The position numbers and the translations under genes are program-made. The notes under the pieces were generated by a model that saw nothing but the letters and a program-made list of their open reading frames with translations, was not told the origin of the DNA and searched no databases. This document shows positions 32,708-46,306 of a stretch of DNA of 64,000 nt, in pieces (position 1 is the stretch's first letter; each line of letters opens with the position of its first letter). Source of the stretch: Siphonodentalium dalli (taxonomy: Eukaryota; Mollusca; Scaphopoda; Gadilida; Siphonodentaliidae); NCBI GenBank assembly GCA_032622095.1, contig CP136065.1, positions 64,403,094-64,467,093 on the forward strand, in the 5' to 3' direction.

Positions 32708-33822
32708 TGTCTAGAATTAGCATAACTATAATAAACATTCAGGCAGACGGACCCAAAAATCAACATTTTCATGCAGATAAACATAGATGAATAACTCTCG
32801 AACGGAAAACGCGAATAACACTTTTGACGACTCGTTCTGTATTGAACATCCATTTAATCGAGATCGTCGTTCAATTTCATAGCTCCCATCTAGAGTGGAT
32901 CCTTAACAAGCCGGTAAATTTTCAACATATTTCTCCAATAGTGGGCTGCAGGGTGTGACAATGGATGAAAATTTGAAATCCAAAATGGCTGCTGGCGGTT
33001 ATATTTTTTAACAAATTTCTGAAGAAAAAAAATAGACCTAGAGGTCACCCCCGAAATCCATATGGATTTTGGTTATGATCGGATGGTATGTCGCCTGCAG
33101 GGTGTGCTGAAGGAACTTGTTGAATCTCTATATTTATTGACTGTCAATATCTCGTGCCCCATGCACTAAATTGGCCTGCATCCCATTAATTCCTGGATAG
33201 TGGACGCTTCAACCCACATGGGATTGTCTGCAGCTACCATGTAGGTTACCTCTCAATTGTATATGTAGGGGTATGACCGGACGGGTGGACGCACCCACGA
33301 ATGGACAACAACCCATGGTAATAGATCAAATTTGACTTGTGTCAGGACAGTCTGATGTTGAGTTGAGCTAAAAATCCAATGGCAAGAATCCACGGTGGGG
33401 AATCACGCGATGTCGAGGTTGATCAATACCATGCACGCACTCAAAATGGCCGAGTTGAGTGCAAACGCACAAAAACATAATAAATGAGGAACTGACACAA
33501 AACAAATTTCGACTGTTACGAGCATATGCTAGTTTTTTGTTAAAACAAGTTAATAGCTTATTTGTTCGGAAATACTCAGTAGCTTTCTACACAATTCTGA
33601 CCAAGGTTGCCAGTCGGAGGTTTGTGGAATACACCAGTCCGTACATCTAGGAGAATACTTCGACTGACAACTTTGGTCAGAATGTTATAGCAAACGACAG
33701 AGTTTGGGACACAAATGAGGTATCAGCTTGTTTGAAAAATAGTATAGCATTTGCTCGTACATGTAGCTGTGTAATATATTATTGTCCTAGTTTATTACCT
33801 TTTTCCTTGATTCCCCACCGTG

Positions 33823-34352
33823 CTTAGATCATGCCATGAATCTCTACTCTGGCTAACGCCCGTAGAGATCATATTCCACCACTACAATACCTTGGAAATT
33901 TTGAAGTTTTGACAGGGAACATTATAAAGTCGAAACAATAACGCGGGGAATATATTTCTTAGTTATTATCTGTTCCTTAATAATGTACTTCACTCTAGGT
34001 GAAGGTCCCAATTCGAAATTTCACTATTTAAGTGACTTTGTGAGCGATTTTGCTTCGCGTCGCTTACAATTATGACATTACTCCTGGGTAATTAATTCGA
34101 TGTTTATTGTGATATCGGCTCACAAAAGTCACAGAAAAGCATGCCATGTTCAGTTGGGACCTTCACCTACAGTGAAGTACATTATTAAGGAACAGATGAT
34201 AACTAAGAAATATATTCCCCGCGTTGTTTCGACTTTATAAGGTTCCCTGTCAAAACTTCAAAGGTTTTGCAGTGGTGGAAATTACCGTGGAATATATATG
34301 ATCTCTACGGGCGTTAGCCAGAGTAGAGATTCGTGACATGATCTACACCGTG
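33823..34352. mobile_element. Foldback element with ~200 bp arms (U1)
   Basis: Copy of 31381-31910 at exactly +2,442, with scattered substitutions (for example CTATTTAAGTGACTTTG in the loop). It is part of the U repeat, not an independent insertion. Confidence 0.85.
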
Positions 34353-34474
34353 CTTTGAATTTGAGCTGTTTATATTGTTGACTTGACATAGTTGAAGTTA
34401 ACGGTCCACATAATTTAGGCCAAAAAAAAAAACATCTGTGTTTCCGGTTACCCGACCTACCTGCCGAAATTGGG

Positions 34475-34493
34475 CCCTAACCCTAACCCTAAC
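34475..34493. repeat. Interstitial telomeric repeat (CCCTAA)3, U1
   Basis: Three perfect units followed by CCGACCTAGACATTTTTTTC. The right breakpoint of the 12.5 kb duplication lies ~40 bp downstream. Confidence 0.9.
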
Positions 34494-34839
34494 CCGACCT
34501 AGACATTTTTTTCTTCAAATTTCAACCAAAAAGTACAACCAAAAAGTACAATGTAGACAGACTTTGTCCGTATACAAATAAGAACTTATTATATCGCATA
34601 AACAGTATGTTATTGTCATATGTTTGACCAATGTGTAAACAAAAGCATAAAAAGTTACTTTCCTGGTGTTTGTTTATATTATGATGGTAAACATAAAGAG
34701 CGTTCTTTGTTGCTGAATTCCTGATATGGAACTAATAAAGAGCGTTTATATCATTTGTGTGTGATTAGCCAGTAACACGTACGGTGCTGTCTTCTGTAAC
34801 ACAATCAGACTCTTGCTTAGGTAATATATAGTAGGTCTT

Positions 34840-35667
34840 TAAGATAAGATAAGATAAGATAGTTTATTACAATACACCAGTGCAGGCAGTTGCAAATAAC
34901 ATAAAGTACAAGTAAATTAAACATAATACATAATATATGTGCATATAACAGTAAACAAACCTATAACTACATCATACATACGATTCTTAATGAAATATAA
35001 ATTTCCCATAATTTTCATTTCCCCATATTTATATTTGTTCTCCTTTGGAAGAATAACCGGATAATGTTGCACACGGAATTCATAATTAGTTCGTCTTCAT
35101 TTTTCATTATAAAAATGAATTTATCATCATCGTTCATGTTTGTAAAGTGTATGTTATTAGTGTTAGCAACATCAAATAATTCTTTCCTGAGGTCAGTGTA
35201 CGCACTGCATTCCATTATGAAATGTTTTTCAGTTTCAACTTTTTTCCCCATCACACATGAGACAAATTCTGTCTTTTAATAACGTCTTTGGTTGTGTGTG
35301 TCGGCCTTTTTCTATAGCTAATATATGATTGCTAACACGCAGTCGGGTGAACATTTCTCTTGCCGTTGGTGATCGGACGTGTTTGAGGTATGGTTCTATT
35401 TCATATTTGTCTTTGAACGTTCTATATGTTCGTAGTTTATTAGCACCATTCTTTTTGTCGTCATCGAATATATCTTTTTTGAAATTATTTACATGTTCTG
35501 ATTTTAGTCTCAATGAATTCGTCATGAAATACATAGCCTTTGAAGCTCGCCCGCTCAAGTTTTCACAAGCTCTCTCCATTTTACCGTCAAAACTGAAAAT
35601 GAGACCCAAGTATTTATATTCTTCAACTACTTCTAACGACTCACCATTTATATAAAACTTATTTATG
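34840..35667 (-). pseudogene. LINE-2 copy 2
   Basis: Duplicate of 22356-23183 by the tandem duplication, with the same truncation, internal deletion, frameshift and TATCT tail (34840-34862). It is not an independent retrotransposition. Confidence 0.9.
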
Positions 35668-36838
35668 ATAGCATGCTGTTTACACGATGAACGAAACTGT
35701 ATGCGTTTTAGTGTTTTTCTGTTTACGGTGATTGGAACAAATATGAATATTTTCGACAACTAAGGCCTCCCGTGTCTTTAATAATATAATTAACAACAAA
35801 ATTGACTGAGTTTACAGACAATTTAAATGAAACAGTGACTGACCAACTGCGTGACATTCGAGTGGAGGGTTGTTGATGATTTATTCTCGAATTCATATGA
35901 ATATATAGAGAATTACAAAGAGTTATTTACAGAAGATAATATAAATATTATGATAGGGTATATACATATTATATACATGTCTCCGGTGCAATGGGGAAAT
36001 ATTTCACCCGTCATGGGTTAATCGTGTTATCTTGGTGTACGAAGATGTCAGGTACGTTTTTTCTTTTTTTTTATCTAACCTAATGAAAACAGAAGCACGT
36101 GTAAGCGGAATGTCGCTGATTGTGTGGAAAGTAAACAGGTAATCTAATAACGAAGATTGTCGATGTTTGTAACGGAAAATAGATATTACTATCAGTATCA
36201 CTGACCTGAACTGTGGACTGCTGAAGTTTGATTTACACTGGGAATGTTCCGAAAATGATCTCAACAAACATCCTATATGTTCGCTTATTGAGTTCATCAC
36301 CTGAACATGCCGCCACAAATTACTGAGTTGGTATATAACATGCAACTTGTATCAGAATGACCTTCAATTTTGATTATATCGCCGGATAATTCTATATATA
36401 CTAATTAACGGTTACTTATTAAATCTAGTGTGGTGGGTGGGTGCTGGTTTTGTCTGACCAATTTGCGGGCTTGTTCTGCGCAGAGTTGAGTTATATCATC
36501 TCCTGCTAATTGACACAGTTTGAATGAGCACCATCAACAGCATACATATATATAAGCTTATATAATTGTATAATATAATCAATATAATTTATATCGCTAT
36601 ACATGTGTAGCCGACAGAACATGAGAACATTGTCATGTCTGCGGCGTGCAATAAGTTTTATATTATGCATAGTCAAATGGAAGTGCTACATCGTACATCA
36701 CACGGAGTGAATTAGTATAACTACCACCTGTATGATGCAGAATGTCGCAGCTTACATTTGGCCATGCAAAATATCGACACGCTGTACAAACTAATAATGA
36801 AAATAATAACATAGTGAAGAATAGGAATATATAATTCA

Positions 36839-39774
36839 TCAGGGTATGCGTACATGTACATTTGAGAGTTCAATGTGGACTTTCCTAAAAAGTATGCATA
36901 CTTGGTTAAGGATTGCGCGGTCATGTGAATTCAAAATTTCGTCCATGGTTATAATGTTCGCTTTTCCGCGGTATTCTTCTGGAATAAATTTCTCCCTTAT
37001 ATTTTGGAATTCTTTGCATTCGAGTAAATAGTGGAACTCATCAGCGATCATGCTAGTGTTACATAAGGGGCATTTTCTGTCTTTGTGACTTGTCCCATTC
37101 CCCTCCCTGTCTCGATTGGGAGGTTGTGGTTAGCTGTTCGGAGCCTACATAATTCTATTCGATTTTTCCTTTCTAAGATTTCCAGATATTTTTCAAAAGT
37201 TATATCGTGTTTAAATATGCGATAAATCTTGCCTCTACTTGATTTGTCTCTTTCGGACTCCCACTTTGTCTTGAAATCCCTGATAAGACTACATTTAACA
37301 CAATCGATAAATTGGCTCACACATAATATTTTTTCAGAGGTCATTAATTGTGATTGCCCACAGTCAAATAAAATTTCTTTAATGTGTCTTATCCATTTAA
37401 AACGACATGCATCTGCTTCACTCAGAAGTCTTAGTGACAACTCATATAGTATTTTTCCATAACGTTCGTCAGTCATATTTTTAATTTTCGTCCAATATTT
37501 CAGTATTCTCAGTTTTATTGTGATTTCTAGTGGATATCTTCCAGATTCACCATATATCATAAAATTGGGGGTTGATGGTTTCAAATTCATGACATGCTTT
37601 AGAAATTTGCGGTGGACATTTTCGAGCACCTGGTTGTCACCATAACCCCACACCTCGCAGCCATACAATAAAATCGGTAGCACCTGGGAATCAAATAAAT
37701 CGAGTTGGTTAGCTAATGAAAGACAATTTGTTCTTGATCGTTTTATAACAGAGTACATGGCATGTGTAGCTTTTGTGGCAAGGGTTTGTTTTGCTTCAGA
37801 ATATGAACCCGATTTTGTGTGAATAATGCCCAAGTAGCTGAACTTTTTCACTACTTCAAGCTTAATGCCGTCAAAGTTGAATTCTGTTTTCCGAGGTAAA
37901 CTACGTTTCGAAATTAACAAAAAAAATTATTTATCTTTATTCACTGTCAATTTCCATGTCTTACAGTACTTGCTGAATGCATTAAGTTCTGTCTTTAATT
38001 TTTTTGGGGTCTCAGCCATGAGTACTGTATCATCTGCATATAGTACAAGCAGTATTTTTATGTAGGTTTTCAATTCTATTTCAATCTGGTTTGATATTTT
38101 TGAGAGGCCAACGATGCCTTCCTTGATCATGAAGTTTTCCAGATCGTTCAAATATAGAGAAAATAGTATGGGGGATAGATTTTCACCCTGTCGAACTCCT
38201 GACAAACATGGGAAGGGGGCAGAATATTCAGTCCCTAGTTTGACAGAAGACTTAATATTCTGATACATATTTGTAATAACTCGGAAAAACTTTCCATTAA
38301 TATCATATGTCCGTAACTTTTGCCAGAGTCCGGGTCTCCACACCCTATCAAACGCTTTCTCGAAATCAATAAAAGCACAGTAGAGGTTAGAGTTCAAATT
38401 TCTGGTTAGTTCCGTTAACATGTGTATAGTGAAAATATTATCAACAGTTGAGTATCCCTTTCGGAAGCCGGCTTGGTTTTCTTGGAGAATGTCATTAGTT
38501 TCTATAAATTCGTACATTCTATTTGAGAGTATTTTTGTGAATAGTTTTCCAAAGCAACTAAGGATTGTGATAGGTCTGTAGTTTTTGGGTTTTTTTGGGT
38601 CTCCTTTATTCTTAAAGATAGGGACTATGGCCCCTATGCCCCATGTTTCCGGTATACATCCGGAATCAAGTACATAGTTAAATACTCTACAATAGATATT
38701 TAACATTTTTTCAGATGATGCTTTTAAATATTCATTCAGTATCATGTCCTGTCCACATGCTTTATTGTTTTTCAGGCTGTGTAGTGCCGTTTTAATTTCA
38801 TCAGTACAAATCGGACGATTTAGGAATTCATTGCTCTCGGAGTTTTCGTGTGCAGTATTTGTAACATAGCTATCCTGCACTGTGGTATTTATTTCACGAT
38901 AATAGTTTTCGAGAGTGTCGATGTCAATAGGTGGCACACTACTCTTAGTATGGTTATTTAAAGCAGCCCAAAATTTCTTTGGGTTTTTATATTTCATGCA
39001 TGCGATTTCCCGAGAGGCTTTATCCCTATGTTCGCCAATGGCAGCGTTCATTTTTCTTTTATACTCCCGTGCTTTTTCGCGCATATTTTGTTTTGAATCT
39101 ATATTAGGGGATTTTTTGTATTGTCTAATTGCCTTCCTATACTCTTTTCTGGCTGTACAACATACGTTTGTGAACCATGGTTTATTATAACGCCGTTTTT
39201 TCGAATTCGTTTTCTTGGTTTTCATACTAAAGGAAGTATCTGCTGCAGTTAACAATACCTGTGATATCATATTCACAATTTGATTAATATCTGAGGGGGT
39301 TACCTCCTCATTTTCCATCTTGTCGAGAAATAAGTTGACATTATTAATTCCATTGGGATCGATATTCCACGTGAACTCACTTGCCTTTCCCTCTTCCCAC
39401 TTTCTGATTGGGTTTTCGTTGGTTTTACTGTTTTGTGGTTCTACTGTGGTTTTAGGTTCAACAGAGGGGAGGGTAATTTCCGTCATTATGGGGCAATGTT
39501 CATCGGAAAATAAATCACAGAAAATTCCGACAGATAAATGTGTCAATAGCTTAAGGGCATGGGCAGAACAAATCATATAGTCGACTGCCGACGCATCGCG
39601 GCAGGTAAGTTTTCCAATGCCAGAGTCACTTCCGACTCGTCCATTTGCAATAAAAAACTCGTTACATTTACAAAATTGTAGAAGTTTTTGTCCCTGTGAA
39701 TTCTTCGTTCTATCTTGGTTTGACCTTACTTTTGGTAGACCAGCTATATCGAGATGCATAGAGGTATCCACAGC
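36839..39774 (-). pseudogene. LINE-1 copy 2
   Basis: Duplicate of 24354-27289, shifted by 12,485. The same in-frame stop after LTVNKDK is present, next to a poly-A/T run that differs slightly in composition, and the same frameshift lies before the CPLC zinc knuckle. Reverse transcriptase blocks including YADDTVLM are intact. Confidence 0.92.
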
Positions 39775-40870
39775 AGTTAGTTTTCACATTACCAGGCATT
39801 GCATCATCTTTGGAAGTGAGACACGAAATTTAAACAAATATATGACGGCCGAACAACGAGACAGACTAATGCGAAGACTTCTTAATTTTGTGAGTGACAA
39901 TTCCAAATTCCAAACTTCAACTGACGACAATTAACTATACCCAAAACTACCGCTCTCGCAAAAAACAAACTGGACAAAAAAAAAGGAAAGAGTGAAGGCA
40001 TCAAAAACCAAGACGATCACCAATAAACGACAGAAAGTTAGCATATAGTATGGAAATATACATAGAGGATCTCACATGAGTTTCTATTGTATACGGAATT
40101 TATCAACCGAGTTCACTAAATTCGATTTGAGTCGAGGTTTACCGAGTGCACTGACTTCAAGGAGAACAAACTCTGCCCATCGTTCCGCCGGGGCCGAGTC
40201 AGTGTAAAATAATATATAAATATTCGATTGTATATAAAACAAACTTTGATTCTAGTACCTGAAGCTCTACTGAAAGAGCAGTGTGATGTCAGGGAAGTTA
40301 AACGAAGTATAATAATAAGACAAACTAACTAAGTCAAAACGGGTATATCCTGTCTACCCGGCAGGCAGAGATTAACGACTTGGCCGGCGGAGATTATAGT
40401 CCATATCAAAACACATGCGGTCCAGTGTTGTCACAGTCCATAACTGTTGGTGGTGAATAACGTTTAATAGCGTGAGCCACATTCAGTTTATTTATTTTAC
40501 ACGTTTTATTATTTGTTTGTAAAGATGTATTATGAATTATTATCAGTGTTTTAAGTAGAGTTCACTACTGAATATATATACTGTTAGATTCCCTGGTCTG
40601 ACATAAACACGATGGCAAGCACACAAGTGAACGCTCTTTATATTAGTATTCAGAAAGAAAACTAAGCAAGTAATAACTAAAGTAAAACTGGTGTAATGTT
40701 ATATTATATATATTATAATTATTATTAAAGAATAGAGAATAATAAGCAAGTAATAACTCTATTAACTAAAGTAAAACTGGTGTAATGTTATATTATATAT
40801 ATTATAATTATTATTAAAGAATAGAGAATAATAAGCAAGTAATAACTCTATTAATGTTTATAATTTAACC

Positions 40871-41200
40871 ATGCTATTTTTTGGAAGGGAGCCATGGAAT
40901 CACCACGACACAATTGGTCCAAGAACGACAAATCATGTGGAAGGATGGCACCGAAAACTGCAGTTGGTGTTATCTTGCTCACACCCGAACATCTTCAGGT
41001 TGATAGATTTCCTGAAGAAAGAGCAAGCTTACCAGGAAGCAACCGTCATCCAATTGAGAGCGGGTGGAAGGATTGGTCCATGCAAGATGCGATATCGCAA
41101 AGTTGACAATTCCATCAGACATTTCAAGAGAGTTTTCGGCGCAGGCGAAATAGATATTCTCGAATACATGGATTCAGTATCAAACATTAATGTGCTATAA
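40871..41200 (+). pseudogene. MULE transposase, C-terminal remnant (copy 2)
   Basis: Identical in frame and motifs to 28387-28716 (PRTTNHVEGWHRKLQ, HPNIFRLIDFLKKEQ). It is present by segmental duplication. Confidence 0.8.
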
Positions 41201-42249
41201 TTCATGTTATGTTATATTGATAGTATTTGTTATATATATCTCGAGTATTTAATAAATTTGTTGAAATATATCACATGTGCATTTCTTCGTTCATAATGCA
41301 ACTTCCTGTGTCCGTTCAGTGGCGGGGTTAAAATGTGTGGATAGGGCGAATATCGGCCTTTCGTTAGACACCAAAATGAGCCCTCTATACGCGCTGTATT
41401 CCTCGAGTTTTGAATTTTCCAAAAACCCCAATTATCATCATCGTCCGGCCGCTCATCGCCGTCGAAATTAGCCATCGCCACCAATTCCCAGTAACAATTA
41501 TGATAAAAACTATAGTCGGCAGCTCTGTGATGTTGAGGATTATCACACCTGCCCCAACACCTACCCGAAACAATAGCCGCCGGGTGAACAGGACGACCCC
41601 GTCAAAACAACTCAGTGACAAAGAGACAGAGTATAAGCCATAGAGAAGGCGGTAGTTAATTAACACCTTTATTAACACCTTTGCTAATCTCATGTTCGTT
41701 TGTGTTCGTTGTTTAGTAGCTTTGCATTCAAATAATGCTTATAACTCGAAAAATAAGTCATCAAAGTTGGAAATAACACCACATACACATAAAATGGACC
41801 CACACGCACCCACAAACCAAATTTCACCCTTCTATTCCGCTTTTTAGACCTGTGTTCGTTTATGTTCGTTTGTGTTCGTTGTTTAGTAGGACCGAATTTG
41901 TTGGACTAATCGAGATATTATTGTGAAAGATATATACACCAACAAGAGCTGGACTTCGGTCGGTGCATACCCGTCCCATGCGCCATAATGTCTAGAATTA
42001 GCATAACTATAATAAACATTCAGGCAGACGGACCCAAAAATCAACATTTTCATGCAGATAAACAAAGATGAATAACTCTCGAACGGAAAACGCGAATAAC
42101 ACTTTTGACGACTCGTTCTGTATTGAACATCCATTTCATCGAGATCGTCGTTCAATTTCATAGATCCCATCTAGAGTGGATCCTTAACAAGCCGGTAAAT
42201 TTTCAACATATTTCTCCAATAGTGGGCTGCAGGGTGTGACAATGGATGA

Positions 42250-42999
42250 AGTCGAGACTGCCGACCACTTTTTACTATATTGTCCCAGATACTCGACAAT
42301 ACGAATTGAAATTTTCTCAGTATTAGCACAAAATTTGTGGAGATCTGATATTTTACTTAAGGGATCTACTTCATTTCCTAAAAGACTCAATAAGGCCATA
42401 TTTGAGGCAACTCAAACATTTATACTAACAAGCAATCGATTTCGTTAATCGCCAATTGTATTTCTGATATTCACAATAAGTAGCTGCTCGAATTTGATAG
42501 TCTTCAGAGACACAAACAAAAAATGATATAGAAATAAATCATATACATGTATATAGCTAACAATGTAGCAATAATTTCAATAACTCGACCCAAAAAAAAA
42601 CAACTTAAATAAATTAAAAAAAAAAAGCCATATTAAGGTACTGGCAAACTATTGACTCCACTCGACACAAATAGTTTTAAATTTTTCTATGTAAAACAAT
42701 AACATGCATAAGGGTAGTGATCATTGTAAATATATGTGTTAATTGCTTTTTTCCTCTGTTCTCACCCAACTGTTCATTTATCTTCTAATCATGTTCTGTA
42801 TCTCTTCCTATCACTTAATCTTAACTTCCACTTCTCACTGAACACTATATGTAATCTATTCTCCTCTGAGGAGATGGCTCTATATAAGCATCTGATGCTT
42901 GTTGTCAAATCCTCTTCCTCCCTTCTTGTCTTCTATTCATACATGTGTCATGTTTTATAATTATATAATTTTGGGAAGAAATAAAATATTGTTTAAATC
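42250..42999 (+). pseudogene. LINE-3 copy 2
   Basis: Duplicate of 29766-30515, with the same ACAATGGATGA target duplication on both sides. Confidence 0.9.
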
Positions 43000-43864
43000 A
43001 CAATGGATGAAAATTTGAAATCCAAAATGGCTGCTGGCGGTTATATTTTTTAATCAAATTTCTGAAGAAAAAATATAGATCTAGAGGTCACCCCCGAAAT
43101 ACATATGGATTTTGGTTATGATCGGATGGTATGTCGCCTGCAGGGTGTGCTGAAGGAACTTGTTGAATCTCTATATTTATTGACTGTCAATATCTCGTGC
43201 CCCATGCACTAAATTGGCCTGCATCCCATTAATTCCTGGATAGTGGACGCTTCAACCCACATGGGATTGTCTGCAGCTACCATGTAGGTTACCTCTCAAT
43301 TGTATATGTAGGGGTATGACCGGACGGGTGGACGCACCCACGAATGGACAACAACCCATGGTAATAGATCAAATTTGACTTGTGTCAGGACAGTCTGATG
43401 TTGAGTTGAGCTAAAAATCCAATGGCAAGAATCCACGGTGGGGAATAACGTGATGTCGAGGTTGATCAATACCATGCACGCACTCAAAAGGCCGAGTTGA
43501 GTGCAAACGCACAAAAACATAATAAATGAGGAACTGACACAAAACAAATTTCGAATGTTACGAGCATATGCTAGTTTTTTGTTAAAACAAGTTAATAGCT
43601 TATTTGTTCGAAAATATTCAGTAGCTTTCTACACCATTCTGACCAAGGTTGCCAGTCGGAGGTTTGTGGAATACACCAGTCCGTACATCTAGGAGAATCC
43701 TTCGACTGACAACTTTGGTCAGAATGTTATAGCAAACAACAGAGTTTGGGACACAAATGAGGTATCAGCTTGTTTGAAAAATAGTATAGCATTTGCTCGT
43801 ACATGTAGCTGTGTAATATATTATTGTCCTAGTTTATTACCTTTTTCCTTGATTCCCCACCGTG

Positions 43865-44394
43865 CTTAGATCATGCCATGAATCTCTACTCTGGCTAACG
43901 CCCGTAGAGATCATATTCCACCACTACAAAACCTTGGAAATTTTGAAGTTTTGACAGGGAACATTATAAAGTCGAAACAATAACGCGGGGAATATATTTC
44001 TTAGTTATTATCTGTTCCTTAATAATGTACTTCACTCTAGGTGAAGGTCCCAATTCGAAATTTCACGATTTAAGTGAATTTGTGAGCGATTTTGCTTTGC
44101 GTCGCTTACAATTATGACATTACTCCTGGGTAATTAATTCAATGTTTATTGTGATATCGGCTCACAAAAGTCACAGAAAAGCATGCCATGTTCAGTTGGG
44201 ACCTTCACCTACAGTGAAGTACATTATTAAGGAACAGATGATAACTAAGAAATATATTCCCCGCGTTGTTTCGACTTTATAAGGTTCCCTGTCAAAACTT
44301 CAAAGGTTTTGCAGTGGTGGAAATTACCGTGGAATATATATGATCTCTACGGGCGTTAGCCAGAGTAGAGATTCGTGACATGATATACACCGTG
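43865..44394. mobile_element. Foldback element (U2)
   Basis: Duplicate of 31381-31910 within the tandem copy. Confidence 0.85.
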
Positions 44395-44518
44395 CTTTGA
44401 ACTTGAGCAGTTTATATTGTTGACTTGACATAGTTGAAGTTAACGGTCCACATAATTTAGGCCAAAAAAAATAAAACATCTGTGTTTCCGGTTACCCGAC
44501 CGACCTGCCGAAATTGGG

Positions 44519-44537
44519 CCCTAACCCTAACCCTAAC
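44519..44537. repeat. Interstitial telomeric repeat (CCCTAA)3, U2
   Basis: Duplicate of 32035-32053, same orientation, followed by the same GC-rich double palindrome (44538-44649). Confidence 0.9.
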
Positions 44538-44954
44538 GCCCACCGCACACGCCACAACATTGTTGCGCAACAATGTTGTGGCGTGTTGTGGCGTGTGCGG
44601 TACCGCGTTTTTTGTTGCAGGCAAGCCTGCAACAATGTTGCGAACGATCAAATTATTTTGATTTTGTTGCTTGTTGTTGCTTGTTGCAGCCAATGGATGG
44701 ACAGCGTCAAATCACATGGCTGAATGGCATCACGTGAGGACTAAACTTTACAAGAAAATGGCGGCCTCAAGTCAGAGTCGGACTACGAAAATAATAACTG
44801 TTGACATTGTCAACACAACTCCGGATTTTATCTGGACTGGTGAAGGACTGGTGACACAAATTTATGCTAGTTAGTTCAGTCATGATATTTAACATTCCAA
44901 CAAAAGGTATGTGTTTTTTATTTGTAGTTTTATTTGTGTCATTAGACGTGAACA

Positions 44955-45191
44955 GTGCAAGTTAAAAGGGGCATGTCCTTGCCAATCGAATTATCGGGTT
45001 GTACGCTTTGCAAGTTTTCACGTCCTTTGTTGGACGATGAGGGATTAAGACCACATAAATGTCCAAATATTAAAATAGGTCTTAATCCGAATCGTCTAAT
45101 TTGTTGGACTAATCGAGATATTGTTGTGAAAGATATATACACCAACAAGAGCTGGACTTCGGTCGGTGCATACCCGCCCCATGCGCCATAA
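44955..45191 (+). CDS. Hypothetical ORF of the U repeat (copy 3)
   Basis: Same 78-codon frame as 32471-32707. No family is recognised and coding status is uncertain. Confidence 0.3.
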   Translation: MQVKRGMSLPIELSGCTLCKFSRPLLDDEGLRPHKCPNIKIGLNPNRLICWTNRDIVVKDIYTNKSWTSVGAYPPHAP

Positions 45192-46306
45192 TGTCTAGAA
45201 TTAGCATAACTATAATAAACATTCAGGCAGACGGACCCAAAAATCAACATTTTCATGCAGATAAACATAGATGAATAACTCTCGAACGGAAAACGCGAAT
45301 AACACTTTTGACGACTCGTTCTGTATTGAACATCCATTTAATCGAGATCGTCGTTCAATTTCATAGCTCCCATCTAGAGTGGATCCTTAACAAGCCGGTA
45401 AATTTTCAACATATTTCTCCAATAGTGGGCTGCAGGGTGTGACAATGGATGAAAATTTGAAATCCAAAATGGCTGCTGGCGGTTATATTTTTTAACAAAT
45501 TTCTGAAGAAAAAAAATAGACCTAGAGGTCACCCCCGAAATCCATATGGATTTTGGTTATGATCGGATGGTATGTCGCCTGCAGGGTGTGCTGAAGGAAC
45601 TTGTTGAATCTCTATATTTATTGACTGTCAATATCTCGTGCCCCATGCACTAAATTGGCCTGCATCCCATTAATTCCTGGATAGTGGACGCTTCAACCCA
45701 CATGGGATTGTCTGCAGCTACCATGTAGGTTACCTCTCAATTGTATATGTAGGGGTATGACCGGACGGGTGGACGCACCCACGAATGGACAACAACCCAT
45801 GGTAATAGATCAAATTTGACTTGTGTCAGGACAGTCTGATGTTGAGTTGAGCTAAAAATCCAATGGCAAGAATCCACGGTGGGGAATCACGTGATGTCGA
45901 GGTTGATCAATACCATGCACGCACTCAAAATGGCCGAGTTGAGTGCAAACGCACAAAAACATAATAAATGAGGAACTGACACAAAACAAATTTCGACTGT
46001 TACGAGCATATGCTAGTTTTTTGTTAAAACAAGTTAATAGCTTATTTGTTCGGAAATACTCAGTAGCTTTCTACACAATTCTGACCAAGGTTGCCAGTCG
46101 GAGGTTTGTGGAATACACCAGTCCGTACATCTAGGAGAATACTTCGACTGACAACTTTGGTCAGAATGTTATAGCAAACGACAGAGTTTGGGACACAAAT
46201 GAGGTATCAGCTTGTTTGAAAAATAGTATAGCATTTGCTCGTACATGTAGCTGTGTAATATATTATTGTCCTAGTTTATTACCTTTTTCCTTGATTCCCC
46301 ACCGTG

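Larger units (their letters stand above)
32367..34493. repeat. U repeat copy 1 (complete, no MULE, no LINE-3)
   Basis: A 2.13 kb unit from GTGACACAAATTTATGCTAG to (CCCTAA)3. It is the unoccupied reference for both the MULE site (~32613-32622) and the LINE-3 site (~32957-32967). It contains the short-TIR element, the foldback at 33823-34352, and telomeric repeats at 34475-34493. Confidence 0.85.
22057..34540. repeat. 12,484 bp tandem duplication, copy 1
   Basis: The block from inside the MULE-borne MITE to just past U1 is repeated head to tail at 34541-47017. By eye the copies differ only at a handful of sites: homopolymer lengths near 23585, 25435 and 27495, and substitutions near 23768 and 33403. 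All LINE stops and frameshifts are shared. Confidence 0.95.
34541..41894 (+). mobile_element. MULE copy 2, left-truncated by the duplication
   Basis: Duplicate of 22057-29410. It keeps the right inverted repeat (41619-41894) and is followed by the AATTTGTTGG half-site, but has no left end and no left target duplication. It contains the LINE-2, LINE-1 and transposase duplicates listed separately. Confidence 0.9.
41895..44537. repeat. U repeat copy 2 (duplicate of U0 right part)
   Basis: Same content as 29411-32053: the LINE-3 fragment at 42250-42999, a foldback at 43865-44394, and CCCTAA repeats at 44519-44537. The GC-rich palindrome linker follows. Confidence 0.9.

Noticed and set aside
32458-32853. 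131-codon minus-strand frame over the U repeat
   Set aside because: It overlaps the plus-strand frame that has splice-like flanks and cysteine motifs. It has no recognisable domain and is likely a shadow.
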